In this document: in pieces, positions 8,211 through 15,675 of the stretch
How the letters are laid out: every line of letters starts with the position of its first letter
Numbering within the stretch: the first letter of the stretch is position 1
Origin: Clostridia bacterium
GTDB taxonomy: Bacteria > Bacillota > Clostridia > Oscillospirales > Acutalibacteraceae
Direction: 5' to 3'
NCBI GenBank assembly: GCA_017435865.1
Contig: JAFSEF010000001.1
Coordinates: 1-33,324 of the forward strand
DNA: 33,324 bases
Translations under genes and position numbers: made by a program
The notes under the pieces: generated by a model
Seen by the model: the letters and a program-made list of their open reading frames with translations, nothing else
What the model was told of the DNA's origin: nothing
Database searches by the model: none

Positions 8211-9415
8211 GTTAAACTCTCCCAAGAAAGCATTGTTTTAAGATATGGATCAGCACCATATCTGCCTTCTAAATATTGTCTGTCATAAGCGGCTGTATGA
8301 TTAACTCTTTTGCCGTCTTCCTTACGGATGTCATAAAGAGAATAGATTTCACTGCTGTGATTTTCGTCAAGAGCGGCAAACCAAATCTCATCTCTTCTGA
8401 ACACATCGTTTTTCAGAATTGACATATCATGACAAGTAAATAAGAGCTGTGCACCGTTCTTATTTATTTCTCTGTTTGTAAATAAATTTACAATGTACTT
8501 AAGCAATTTTGGATGAAGCTTTGAATCTAATTCATCCACGATAATCAATCTACCTTCTATTAATGCATACAATATGATCGGCAAAGTTGCAAATATTTTT
8601 TTGGTTCCTTCTGATTCGTTAGCAAAAGGAAGCGGATAAATCTGTGAATTAATTGTACGCTTCAGATAAAACTGATTTTCTTCCTTGTCAAAAGCATAAT
8701 CAGTTATATCTATACCCATATCGTTAATTGCAATTATAAAACTCTTTTTAAATTTATCATTATCTGAAAGAAGAATGCTCTTTTCGGTTGTTTGATTTGC
8801 ATAATTTCGAATAATACAGGATTCAAACCACTTCTGTACTTCTGCAATAACCGGAATATTATAATTAATGGCCAAAAAAGAAAGGTAGGGCATTTTGGGA
8901 TTCGCCTCTGTATTAATCGAGGACTTCGATATACTGCTGCCCAATTCGATTTGGTCTTCTTCTCTTTCAAAAATTACTGCCGGCTTCTTAGCACCGATTG
9001 ACTTCCTTTGCAGATACTCAGAAACTATTTTGTCGTTCAAAACAGAAATGTAATACCTGTATTCATTATTTTGTGTACGAAAATAAATATTAAATTCAGT
9101 CGGCAAGTTACATGATATTTCATCAAATTTAAAAGGTTCATTAATCACCTTGTGTTGAAAAATCAAGGGCGTTCTGTTTTTACCAAGTTGGTATATAGGC
9201 TCCACAACAAGATTAATCAAACAAGAAAGAGCCTGCAATAAGCTTGTTTTTCCACCACCGTTAGGACCATATATAACACTAACAGGCAAAAGTGAGGTTG
9301 CGTTTTCAGTCACAAGCAAACTGTTTTCATACTCGGCCAATGTCGCAGCTTGAAAATCAAAAACTGTTTCGTTTTTGTATGACTTAAAATTCTTAAAGCT
9401 AAATTGACAAATCAT
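8207..9415 (-). CDS. rloA: RloA-like ABC/AAA ATPase of a defence module
   Basis: 402 residues. The SMC/ABC-type N-terminus MICQFSFKNFKSYK leads into Walker A GPNGGGKTS (residues 50-58). The C-terminal half carries FANESEGTKKIFATLP (signature-like), LIIVDELDSKLHP (Walker B plus D-loop, about 290-305) and LLFTCHDMSIL (H-loop). This is the AAA_15/RloA organisation: one nucleotide-binding domain split by a long insertion. AGGAGG lies 7 nt before the ATG. It is first in a two-gene transcript, with rloB overlapping its stop. It is predicted to sense infection or hold RloB inactive, by analogy with ATPase/TOPRIM pairs. Confidence 0.85.
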   Translation of the reverse strand: MICQFSFKNFKSYKNETVFDFQAATLAEYENSLLVTENATSLLPVSVIYGPNGGGKTSLLQALSCLINLVVEPIYQLGKNRTPLIFQHKVINEPFKFDEISCNLPTEFNIYFRTQNNEYRYYISVLNDKIVSEYLQRKSIGAKKPAVIFEREEDQIELGSSISKSSINTEANPKMPYLSFLAINYNIPVIAEVQKWFESCIIRNYANQTTEKSILLSDNDKFKKSFIIAINDMGIDITDYAFDKEENQFYLKRTINSQIYPLPFANESEGTKKIFATLPIILYALIEGRLIIVDELDSKLHPKLLKYIVNLFTNREINKNGAQLLFTCHDMSILKNDVFRRDEIWFAALDENHSSEIYSLYDIRKEDGKRVNHTAAYDRQYLEGRYGADPYLKTMLSWESLT

Positions 9416-9439
9416 CTCAATACGCCTCCTATTGCTTTT

Positions 9440-9468
9440 ATATTAACATTATTGTGCATAAAAGTCAA
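9440..9468 (-). promoter_or_regulatory. Promoter of the RloAB module
   Basis: TTGACT (9468-9463) and TAATAT (9445-9440) are 17 bp apart on the minus strand. The start would be near 9433, leaving a very short leader that already contains the AGGAGG site. Upstream, 9482-9505 and 9523-9543 hold AT-rich inverted repeats (ATTTAGT/ACTAAAT) that could bind a regulator. Confidence 0.65.
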
Positions 9469-9594
9469 GTTTATCCCATCGTTTGTAAAAATATTTTTTA
9501 CAAATTCAAATAAAAACTATTCAATTTAGTTTTTTTACTAAATACATACCATAAAAAATTTCAAACAAATCAAATTATACTGTCATTCATTTTT

Positions 9595-9650
9595 AGCAAA
9601 AAACAAGAGACTGTTGCAATTCCTGAACCGGATTTGAAACAGTCTCTTGT
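9595..9650 (-). terminator. folE operon terminator; right hairpin flanking the RloAB module
   Basis: Stem-loop 9603-9650, followed on the minus strand by a T-rich run (9595-9601). It differs from the inverted copy at 7492-7535 at only 3 of 44 positions. Two of the three form a compensatory G-C to A-T pair change, so the stem is preserved. It starts 4 nt after the folE stop codon. Confidence 0.85.
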
Positions 9651-9653
9651 TAT

Positions 9654-10211
9654 TTATTCATCAAGCAAAGAAAGGGCTTCTGCACGGGTGCGTGCATCCT
9701 TTTTCATGGATCCTCGCAATGCACTGGTTTTTGTTTTGGCACCTGCGGCACGTACACCGCGCATGGTCATGCACAAATGCTCGGCTTCCACCACAACCGC
9801 AACACCTTTGGGCTGCAGATTGTCTTCCAAAAAATCCGCAATCTGTGCGGTCAGTCTTTCCTGCAACTGCGGTCTGCGTGCAAACACACCGACAATGCGT
9901 GCAAGCTTTGAAAGACCGATGACCTTACCGTCCGCAGGGATATACGCAATATGTGCTTTGCCTACAAACGGCAGCAGATGATGCTCACACATGGAGTACA
10001 GAGGAATATCACGCACAACAACCATTTCATCATTCTGCTGTTCGTTGAAAATTTTCAGATGCTGCGTGGCATCATCACCGATTCCCGAAAAAACCTCAGC
10101 ATACATATTTGCTACGCGACGCGGTGTTTCCACCAGACCTTCACGGTCGGGATCTTCACCGATTGCAATCAGAATTTCACGGACTGCGTTTTCGATTCTT
10201 TGTTTATCCAT
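9654..10211 (-). CDS. folE: GTP cyclohydrolase I
   Basis: Converts GTP to 7,8-dihydroneopterin triphosphate, the first step of tetrahydrofolate or pterin synthesis. 185 residues, the normal length. Zinc ligands are visible in [10 protein letters not shown] (C75, H78) and in HLCMTMRG (third Cys). [13 protein letters not shown] and [11 protein letters not shown] are hallmark blocks. I chose ATG 10211 (MDKQ) because AGAGG sits 9 nt upstream; the in-frame ATG at 10220 would touch that site. It is the last gene of a three-gene operon behind two cell-surface proteins, an unusual context for a folate gene. Confidence 0.95.
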   Translation of the reverse strand: MDKQRIENAVREILIAIGEDPDREGLVETPRRVANMYAEVFSGIGDDATQHLKIFNEQQNDEMVVVRDIPLYSMCEHHLLPFVGKAHIAYIPADGKVIGLSKLARIVGVFARRPQLQERLTAQIADFLEDNLQPKGVAVVVEAEHLCMTMRGVRAAGAKTKTSALRGSMKKDARTRAEALSLLDE

Positions 10212-10223
10212 TGTTTTCATCCT

Positions 10224-11450
10224 CTATTCATCAAATACAAAATTCAGTTTCAGATACAGATGCTTGTCATCGGTCGAATATGAAATACGGTCCGCAGCAA
10301 GCGATTCATTCGTAAGCTGTGCCTGCTGCAACAAGGCGTATATCGTATCGTCTTCAAACAATTCCCTGCAGGCCTGCTCAAATAAAGCATCATCAGTAAA
10401 ACGGAACTCAGCAGTGGGTCTGCCTTCGGAAAGTGCCAGCTGCATTCCGGCAAGAAGTACATCTGCATATGCCTCATCTGTACAACAGAGATTGCGGCGG
10501 ACATAGTAATTCGCATTTTCGGAATCACACACAATTGTATCAGGCATTGTAATATCCGAATGGGTCATCGACAACTGCTCGCGGGTAAGACCGAAATAAG
10601 AATGCTCCACGACCTGCCGCCCGTCTTCGCTGACGGGATCATCCCATGTCGGATCGCAAAAACTCCATTGATTGTCTATGCAGACAGCCAACCACATATG
10701 GCTGACCGTACCGCTCTCTTCATCCGAAGCATTGCCCGTAACGGTACAGCTCGGAATATTGAGCATATCAAGCATCAGCTTGAGTGCTTTTGAATAGCCT
10801 GCACAGGTTGCGGTGTGATCCAGCAACACGCCGCTGCAATTCGATGCATTGCCGTTGTCGCCGTAGACACACATTTCACATACAGCATCATGTGCATACA
10901 AAAGCTTTTCAAAATCATCTGCATTCTGCGGCAGATTCTGCAGCACTGCACGTGCGGCAGCAGCAGAATCCGTGACAGCTTCCCTTGCCTGCCAGTAATC
11001 CATCGAATAGGTCGGCACGAAATAGCAACTGATGCCTGCCGTCAGCAGACTGGCTTTTTCACCAAGGAACAAAAGCTGCGGATTGTCATTGCGTAAAGCG
11101 GTATACAGACGATCAAGCTCCCCGTCCTCAAGCAAAGGAACAGCAATGCGTTCGGGTTGCCCGAAAATATTGTTATAAATACAACGGTAGGCAAGTTTTT
11201 CCGTTTCGTTCAGGTTTTCATAATACAAACGGTTCGTCTGCCAATCAATATACTGCGGTTCTTTGAGTTGGGCATAGGTATCCGAAAAAGACTGCACGGA
11301 AATGCTTTTCAGAACATTCTCGGCAAATAACGAAAAATGCCCTACTCCGTTCTGCAGTAAAGAACGTACATCTCCCTTTTCGGCTGAACAGCCTGCAAAA
11401 AGAAAGACAATACAACAGATCAAAACGGACAGGACACTTTTTTTTCGCAA
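10224..11450 (-). CDS. Transglutaminase-like lipoprotein
   Basis: 408 residues with a TTG start at 11450. That start is supported by AAGGGAG 8 nt upstream, directly after the previous stop, and by the signal sequence it yields: RKKSVLSVL, a hydrophobic run, then lipobox FAGC. A transglutaminase-like cysteine-peptidase triad is visible: Cys in HTATCAGYSKALKLML (about 214), His in VSHMWLAV (about 250) and Asp in FCDPTWDDP (about 268). The mature protein would be tethered outside the membrane. Its target is unknown. The frame is open another 65 codons upstream but overlaps the preceding gene, so that longer form is rejected. Confidence 0.8.
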   Translation of the reverse strand: MRKKSVLSVLICCIVFLFAGCSAEKGDVRSLLQNGVGHFSLFAENVLKSISVQSFSDTYAQLKEPQYIDWQTNRLYYENLNETEKLAYRCIYNNIFGQPERIAVPLLEDGELDRLYTALRNDNPQLLFLGEKASLLTAGISCYFVPTYSMDYWQAREAVTDSAAAARAVLQNLPQNADDFEKLLYAHDAVCEMCVYGDNGNASNCSGVLLDHTATCAGYSKALKLMLDMLNIPSCTVTGNASDEESGTVSHMWLAVCIDNQWSFCDPTWDDPVSEDGRQVVEHSYFGLTREQLSMTHSDITMPDTIVCDSENANYYVRRNLCCTDEAYADVLLAGMQLALSEGRPTAEFRFTDDALFEQACRELFEDDTIYALLQQAQLTNESLAADRISYSTDDKHLYLKLNFVFDE

Positions 11451-11463
11451 GAAATTCGCTCCC

Positions 11464-12318
11464 TTAATATTCACTGCGGATCGTCGGACCGGACACAATG
11501 AAAGCATTGATGATCGACGAGGCCTCACGGAAATCATAAATGCTGATATCCGTTGTGAAATAACTGATAAATGACGAAAAATATTCTTCGCCTTCAATAT
11601 ACAAACGATCGGTAAAGTGCGTCTTGAGCAAAAGCACAAGCACATCCGCCTGCAATTTCAGCAGTTCTTCCCCTGTTGCGGTGAGGGTCATGTACTTCAG
11701 CAACAAATCCGATGTCAGCGAAAGATCGCCTGCACGGAATGTATAAATATCACCGTCGTAAATATATTCGATATCGTTCGGAATGGAGACGGAAACAGAG
11801 CCGAGTTCTGCCATCATCTTCTTGAAACGATCCGTCGTGATACGCAGGTATTTATCAACCGTCCGGCTGGAGTTTTCGGCATAACAACTGACAAGGTCAT
11901 AAGGATATTCTTTGAACAGGCGGGCAATGGTCATTTCCTGCCCGTTGTACTGCAGTGTCCGTGCAGGTGAAACAACGCGGACCTCCAGAACAGACGTACT
12001 CAGGAACACACCGATTTCTGCCATAAACGCAAATCCGTATTCCTCATCACCGCATATCAGCAAGAAATTATATTCATCTTTCGGTGCTGTTATGACAGCT
12101 GCCGCAGGAAGCGTACCCGTTATTTGCGGCACACTTTCCTGTGTTGTGCTTTCTTCACGCATTCCGATGAATTTTTTGACATCAAAATCATTTTCACGGA
12201 ACAAAAAAACCAACGCAACCGCACTTGCAAGTACCACAAAAACAACAGCAAACACAAAAAATGAACGTGACCGCTGTTGTTTGTCGGCTGCGTTTGTATA
12301 TGTTAAATCTTTTCGCAT
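11464..12318 (-). CDS. Membrane-anchored LytR-CpsA-Psr-like protein, degenerate
   Basis: 284 residues. A short basic cytoplasmic tail, one transmembrane helix at about 19-41, then an extracellular domain. The segment YLRITTDRFKKMMAELGSVS followed by VSIPNDIEY and a later DLSLTSDLLLKYM matches the order of LCP domain blocks (F..LVD.LGGV.V.VP.DI and L.G..AL.Y.R). The conserved Arg/Asp phosphate-binding motifs are not found: SPARTL stands where IPRDT is expected, and the final Arg motif is replaced. It may therefore bind rather than transfer wall polymers. It is the first gene of an operon with the transglutaminase-like lipoprotein and folE. Assignment is by blocks only. Confidence 0.55.
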   Translation of the reverse strand: MRKDLTYTNAADKQQRSRSFFVFAVVFVVLASAVALVFLFRENDFDVKKFIGMREESTTQESVPQITGTLPAAAVITAPKDEYNFLLICGDEEYGFAFMAEIGVFLSTSVLEVRVVSPARTLQYNGQEMTIARLFKEYPYDLVSCYAENSSRTVDKYLRITTDRFKKMMAELGSVSVSIPNDIEYIYDGDIYTFRAGDLSLTSDLLLKYMTLTATGEELLKLQADVLVLLLKTHFTDRLYIEGEEYFSSFISYFTTDISIYDFREASSIINAFIVSGPTIRSEY

Positions 12319-12353
12319 TATTATTTCCCCGATTATCCGTATTATCCGGTTCT

Positions 12354-12382
12354 ATTATACCTGCGAAAGAGATAAAAAACAA
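12354..12382 (-). promoter_or_regulatory. Promoter of the LCP-like/transglutaminase/folE operon
   Basis: Perfect TATAAT (12359-12354) with TTGTTT (12382-12377) 17 bp upstream on the minus strand. It lies about 36 bp before the ATG at 12318. Confidence 0.6.
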
Positions 12383-12427
12383 GATGTAATAATTGAAAAT
12401 TATCGTTTTTTGTTGTTGTTTTTAAAC

Positions 12428-12475
12428 GGCTGTACCGACCCTGCAAAGAAAAGTCATTGCAAGGCCGGCACAGTC
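12428..12475 (-). other. 19-bp stem-loop favoured in the minus-strand RNA
   Basis: Arms 12428-12446 and 12457-12475 pair with 15 Watson-Crick and 3 G-U pairs plus one mismatch when read as minus-strand RNA. The plus-strand RNA would have three A-C mismatches. It lies about 80 nt downstream of the small membrane protein gene. No strong U-tract follows, so it may be a weak terminator or a 3' UTR structure. Confidence 0.5.
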
Positions 12476-12555
12476 GGGGAAAATATGGATAGATTGTAGC
12501 CGGAACGCAAAACTCGTTTCATTTTACATTCCGCGGAGATAACAACAAAAGAAAA

Positions 12556-12765
12556 TCAGGCTGCGTAGTTTGATTGCTCCTGTTCCTTGCGGACAAGTTC
12601 GGGCTGTGCCTTTGCAACTGCTTTTTCCTTGCGGAACTTGCTGACAAGCATACCGAACACATGGTTTTCAAGGCGGATCAAAAAATCCTCATTCATGAAC
12701 CCCCATACAACAGCCAGTGCCAGAACGACTTCAATTATTATGAATACGATTGCAAGTTGTGACAT
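12556..12765 (-). CDS. Small single-pass membrane protein, possibly damage-inducible
   Basis: 69 residues from ATG 12765, with GGAGGA 8 nt upstream. The sequence is MSQLAIVFIIIEVV, one transmembrane helix (about 4-24), then a basic and acidic cytoplasmic part ending EQEQSNYAA. No known domain is recognised. The promoter is a strong TTGACA-17-TACAAT flanked by two GAACATTTGT sites in inverted orientation, resembling LexA operators. Small one-helix proteins under LexA control in other bacteria (YneA, SidA, DivS) block cell division. That role here is a hypothesis from regulation and topology only. Confidence 0.75.
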   Translation of the reverse strand: MSQLAIVFIIIEVVLALAVVWGFMNEDFLIRLENHVFGMLVSKFRKEKAVAKAQPELVRKEQEQSNYAA

Positions 12766-12782
12766 AGTAAAAATCCTCCAAG

Positions 12783-12796
12783 CGAACATTTGTTTT
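12783..12796. promoter_or_regulatory. Putative LexA-like operator O1
   Basis: CGAACATTTGTTTT matches 12 of 14 positions of the Bacillus-type SOS box CGAACRNRYGTTYG. It lies in the 5' leader, about 15 nt downstream of the -10 element of the small membrane protein gene. Confidence 0.5.
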
Positions 12797-12810
12797 GTGT
12801 TTCTGATTGC

Positions 12811-12839
12811 ATTGTAACGCATTCTTTTGCGTTTGTCAA
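12811..12839 (-). promoter_or_regulatory. Promoter of the small membrane protein
   Basis: TTGACA (12839-12834), 17 bp, TACAAT (12816-12811) on the minus strand. The putative operator O2 overlaps the -35 edge and O1 lies just downstream, a layout suited to tight repression. Confidence 0.8.
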
Positions 12840-12851
12840 GACAAATGTTCT
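12838..12851. promoter_or_regulatory. Putative LexA-like operator O2
   Basis: AAGACAAATGTTCT contains the exact inverse of the O1 core (GAACATTTGT at 12784-12793; ACAAATGTTC at 12841-12850). Only 10 of 14 positions match the SOS consensus. Centres of O1 and O2 are 55 bp apart. Confidence 0.4.
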
Positions 12852-13115
12852 AATATTTTTGCTTTTGCTGTCCTATTTTTCGGACTCAATAAAATTTTTC
12901 CGTTGTTATCAGTTGTTTTATAAATTTTTTGACTTCTTTACACTATTATTTCACATTTCATAACCGAACAAACCGAACACAAAAGCAGAACAAAACCGAA
13001 CAAAATTATTTGCAGAAATATGCAAATACCACTTTATATTTATTTGTATTTGTGTTAAAATAACTTAGTATATAAAAAAATATAAGGAATCCGCATACGC
13101 GGACGGTAAACGAAT
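12852..13115. other. AT-rich region upstream of obgE with three AACCGAACA repeats
   Basis: No gene is seen. AACCGAACA occurs at 12962-12970, 12971-12979 and 12994-13002. No obgE promoter can be called with confidence; the best guesses are TTGTAT-16-TAGTAT or TTGCAG-17-TTTATA. A CCGC/GCGG mini-hairpin (13091-13102) lies between an AAGGA (13084-13088) and the obgE ATG. Confidence 0.4.
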
Positions 13116-14387
13116 ATGTTTGCAGATATCGCAAGAATAAAAATCAAAGCCGGTGACGGCGGCAACGGTGCCGTGGCGTTTCACCGTGAAAAATTTGTGG
13201 CTTCGGGCGGTCCCGACGGTGGTGACGGCGGCAAAGGCGGCGACATCATTTTTGTAACGGACTCGCATCTTTCCACTTTGACCGACTTCCGCTATAAGCG
13301 TAAATACACAGCCGAAAACGGTCAGAACGGTCAGACCAACCGCAGAAACGGTAAAAACGGTGAAGACCTCATCATCCGTGTTCCCTACGGCACGGTCATC
13401 CGCGAAGTCGAAAGCGGAGCCGTACTTGCCGATATGTCCGACGACAAACCCTTTGTTTGTGCCAAAGGCGGCAAAGGCGGTTGGGGCAACATCCATTTTG
13501 CCACCCCGACAAGACAGGCACCCCGTTTTGCAAGAGACGGTTATCCCGGTGAAAGCTGGGAAATCAGTCTTGAACTGAAACTGATTGCCGATGTCGGTCT
13601 GCTCGGTTTCCCCAATGTCGGCAAATCCACACTCATTTCGGTTGTCAGCGAAGCCAAACCCATCATCGCCGATTATCATTTTACAACCATCATCCCTGTT
13701 CTCGGTGTTGTCCGAATGGGCCCCGAAAGCAGCTTTGTCATGGCAGATATCCCGGGACTGATCGAAGGTGCCGGTGAAGGTGTCGGACTCGGTCACGAAT
13801 TCCTCAAACACGTTGAGCGTTGCAGAATGCTTGTGCATGTGCTGGATGCGGCAGGCAGCGAAGGCAGAGATCCGTTGGAAGACTACGAAATCATCAATCG
13901 TGAGCTCGCCGTGTTCAATCCCGAACTTGCAAAATGTCCGCAGATCGTGGCACTGAACAAAATCGACCTTGCAGAAGATGAGCAGCTCGATCGTCTGCGT
14001 GCATTCTTCACAGAAAAAGAAATCCCGTTCTATGAAATCATAGCACCCATTCAGGAAGGCACAAAAGAACTCATCAATGCCGTTGCAGCAAAACTGCAAT
14101 CCCTGCCTCCCGTCAAACGCTTTGAACCCGAAGTCATTCCCATGGAAACGCTTGCAAAGAAGCAAAACAACGGTTTCAAGATCACGGAAGTAGACGGCGT
14201 ATATTATGTGGAAGCCGAATGGCTGATGAAAATTCTTTACAAAACCGACATGGAGGACTACGAATCGCTGCAATATTTACAGCGTGTTCTTGAAACCAGC
14301 GGCATCTTTGATGCACTGAGAAGACGCGGTATACAGGACGGCGATACGGTATCGATTTATGACCTTGAATTTGAATTTGTCCCGTAA
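13116..14387 (+). CDS. obgE: GTPase ObgE/CgtA
   Basis: 423 residues with all three expected domains. The Gly-rich Obg fold is at 1 to about 158 (GDGGNGAVAFHREKFV, GPDGGDGGKGGD). The GTPase domain has GFPNVGKST (164-172), DIPGLIEGA and NKID. A C-terminal OCT domain ends DTVSIYDLEFEFVP. It binds the 50S subunit and acts in late ribosome assembly and stress response. The local ribosome binding site is weak; the nearest AAGGA is 28 nt upstream. It is the first gene of a nine-gene run on this strand, and mrnC starts inside its 3' end. Confidence 0.97.
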   Translation: MFADIARIKIKAGDGGNGAVAFHREKFVASGGPDGGDGGKGGDIIFVTDSHLSTLTDFRYKRKYTAENGQNGQTNRRNGKNGEDLIIRVPYGTVIREVESGAVLADMSDDKPFVCAKGGKGGWGNIHFATPTRQAPRFARDGYPGESWEISLELKLIADVGLLGFPNVGKSTLISVVSEAKPIIADYHFTTIIPVLGVVRMGPESSFVMADIPGLIEGAGEGVGLGHEFLKHVERCRMLVHVLDAAGSEGRDPLEDYEIINRELAVFNPELAKCPQIVALNKIDLAEDEQLDRLRAFFTEKEIPFYEIIAPIQEGTKELINAVAAKLQSLPPVKRFEPEVIPMETLAKKQNNGFKITEVDGVYYVEAEWLMKILYKTDMEDYESLQYLQRVLETSGIFDALRRRGIQDGDTVSIYDLEFEFVP

Positions 14388-14775
14388 TGACAACAATAAC
14401 TACCGCACATGGAACGGTCTTTCGCTTGCTTTTGTGGGTGACGCGGTTTACGAACTGATGGTACGCAATATGCTGACCGATTGCAGTGAACACACCGTCA
14501 ACGATCTGCACAAGCAATGCGTGCAATATGTCAATGCCGATTATCAGGCAGAAGCAATGGACCGTCTGCTGCCGCTGCTGACAGAAGAAGAAATTACATT
14601 TTTCAAACGCGGCAGAAATGCCAAAAGTGCCCATGTTCCGAAAAACAAAACACAGGCGAACTACCACAAAGCCACAGGTTTTGAAGCACTGTTCGGGTAT
14701 TTGTTTTTAAAAGGCGATTCCGGACGGCTGACAGAACTGTTCAACATCACAGTCAACAAGGAAGATGCATCTTAA
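14359..14775 (+). CDS. mrnC: Mini-ribonuclease III
   Basis: 138 residues, an RNase III catalytic domain without a dsRNA-binding domain, the Mini-III form that matures 23S rRNA ends. Signature blocks are NGLSLAFVGDAVYELMVR (catalytic Asp in GDA), KRGRNAKS and ATGFEALFGYLFL (catalytic Glu). The only ATG is at 14359, overlapping obgE by 29 nt; in-frame TTG codons at 14365, 14371 and 14377 are alternatives, and no clear ribosome binding site decides between them. Its TAA is immediately followed by the yitT ATG. Placement between obgE and other translation genes fits rRNA processing. Confidence 0.92.
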   Translation: MTLNLNLSRNDNNNYRTWNGLSLAFVGDAVYELMVRNMLTDCSEHTVNDLHKQCVQYVNADYQAEAMDRLLPLLTEEEITFFKRGRNAKSAHVPKNKTQANYHKATGFEALFGYLFLKGDSGRLTELFNITVNKEDAS

Positions 14776-15651
14776 ATGAAAGAAAAACGCAATGCCTTTT
14801 TTTCCGCAGCAGCGGACGTATTGTTCTGGTTCATCGGAACCTTCCTTTACGCTTTTTCCGTACAGGTCTTTGTTGCACCGAATGCTCTTGCCGCAGGCGG
14901 TGTCACGGGTATCGCCACCACGGTCAACTATCTGTTCCCCGTGATCCCGACAGGTGCATTGATTTTTGCAATCAATATTCCTCTGTTTATTATCTCCTGG
15001 ATTGTATTCGGCAAACAATTCATCGTCAGAACCATCATCGCAACCGCCATCAACTCGGCGTTCGTGGACCTCATTCCGTCTTTCATTCCTGCTTACGAGG
15101 GTGAAAAACTGCTGTGTGCACTCTTCGGTGGTCTGCTGTGCGGTATCGGACTCGGACTTGTGTTCCGCCACGGTGCAACCACGGGCGGTATGGACATTGC
15201 AGCACGGCTTGTACGTCTGAAGCTGCCGCATATTTCAACAGGTACCATGACACTGCTGCTTGATTTCTGTGTCATTCTGTTTGCAGGTCTTTGCTACAAA
15301 AGTGTGGACAGCATTCTGTATTCGGTGATTGTTGTTTTCATGTCCGGCAAAGCGATGGATTATGTCATTGCAGGCATGGGACACGGAAGGATGCTGATGA
15401 TCGTTTCAGACCATCCCAAAGAAATCACCGCCGACATCACAAAAGAAACGGGACGCGGTGTGTCCCTGCTGCCCGTACAGGGCGGTTTCACAGGGGAAGA
15501 AAAGAAAATGCTGCTGTGCGTGGTGCGTGCCCATGAAGTTGCCAAAGTACGCAAAATCGTAAAACGCTACGATGCAAAACCCTTTATTATCATCACCGAA
15601 TCCAGCGAAGTGCTCGGTCTCGGTTTCAAAGATCTCAACGAAACGTTATAA
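14776..15651 (+). CDS. YitT family membrane protein
   Basis: 291 residues. It has five or so hydrophobic segments in the first 200 residues, with family blocks VAPNALAAGGVTGIATTVNY and FRHGATTGGMDIAAR, then a soluble C-terminal DUF2179 domain (about 205-285) with VQGGFTGEEKKMLLCVV. AAGGAAG inside the 3' end of mrnC serves as ribosome binding site. The family is widespread in Firmicutes; transport is suspected, but the substrate is not established. Confidence 0.9.
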   Translation: MKEKRNAFFSAAADVLFWFIGTFLYAFSVQVFVAPNALAAGGVTGIATTVNYLFPVIPTGALIFAINIPLFIISWIVFGKQFIVRTIIATAINSAFVDLIPSFIPAYEGEKLLCALFGGLLCGIGLGLVFRHGATTGGMDIAARLVRLKLPHISTGTMTLLLDFCVILFAGLCYKSVDSILYSVIVVFMSGKAMDYVIAGMGHGRMLMIVSDHPKEITADITKETGRGVSLLPVQGGFTGEEKKMLLCVVRAHEVAKVRKIVKRYDAKPFIIITESSEVLGLGFKDLNETL

Positions 15652-15675
15652 TTCTTCGACATATAAGGTGAACAC

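Noticed and set aside
7480-9660. Target-site duplication around the RloAB hairpins
   Set aside because: The bases just outside the hairpins (ACCATT on the left, GTTATT on the right) do not form a convincing direct repeat.
11451-11645. 65-codon N-terminal extension of the transglutaminase-like lipoprotein
   Set aside because: It overlaps the preceding gene and would hide the signal peptide; the TTG at 11450 has a good ribosome binding site and gives a proper lipoprotein signal.
13065-14273. 402-codon minus-strand open frame
   Set aside because: Antisense shadow of obgE, whose domains are complete and unmistakable.
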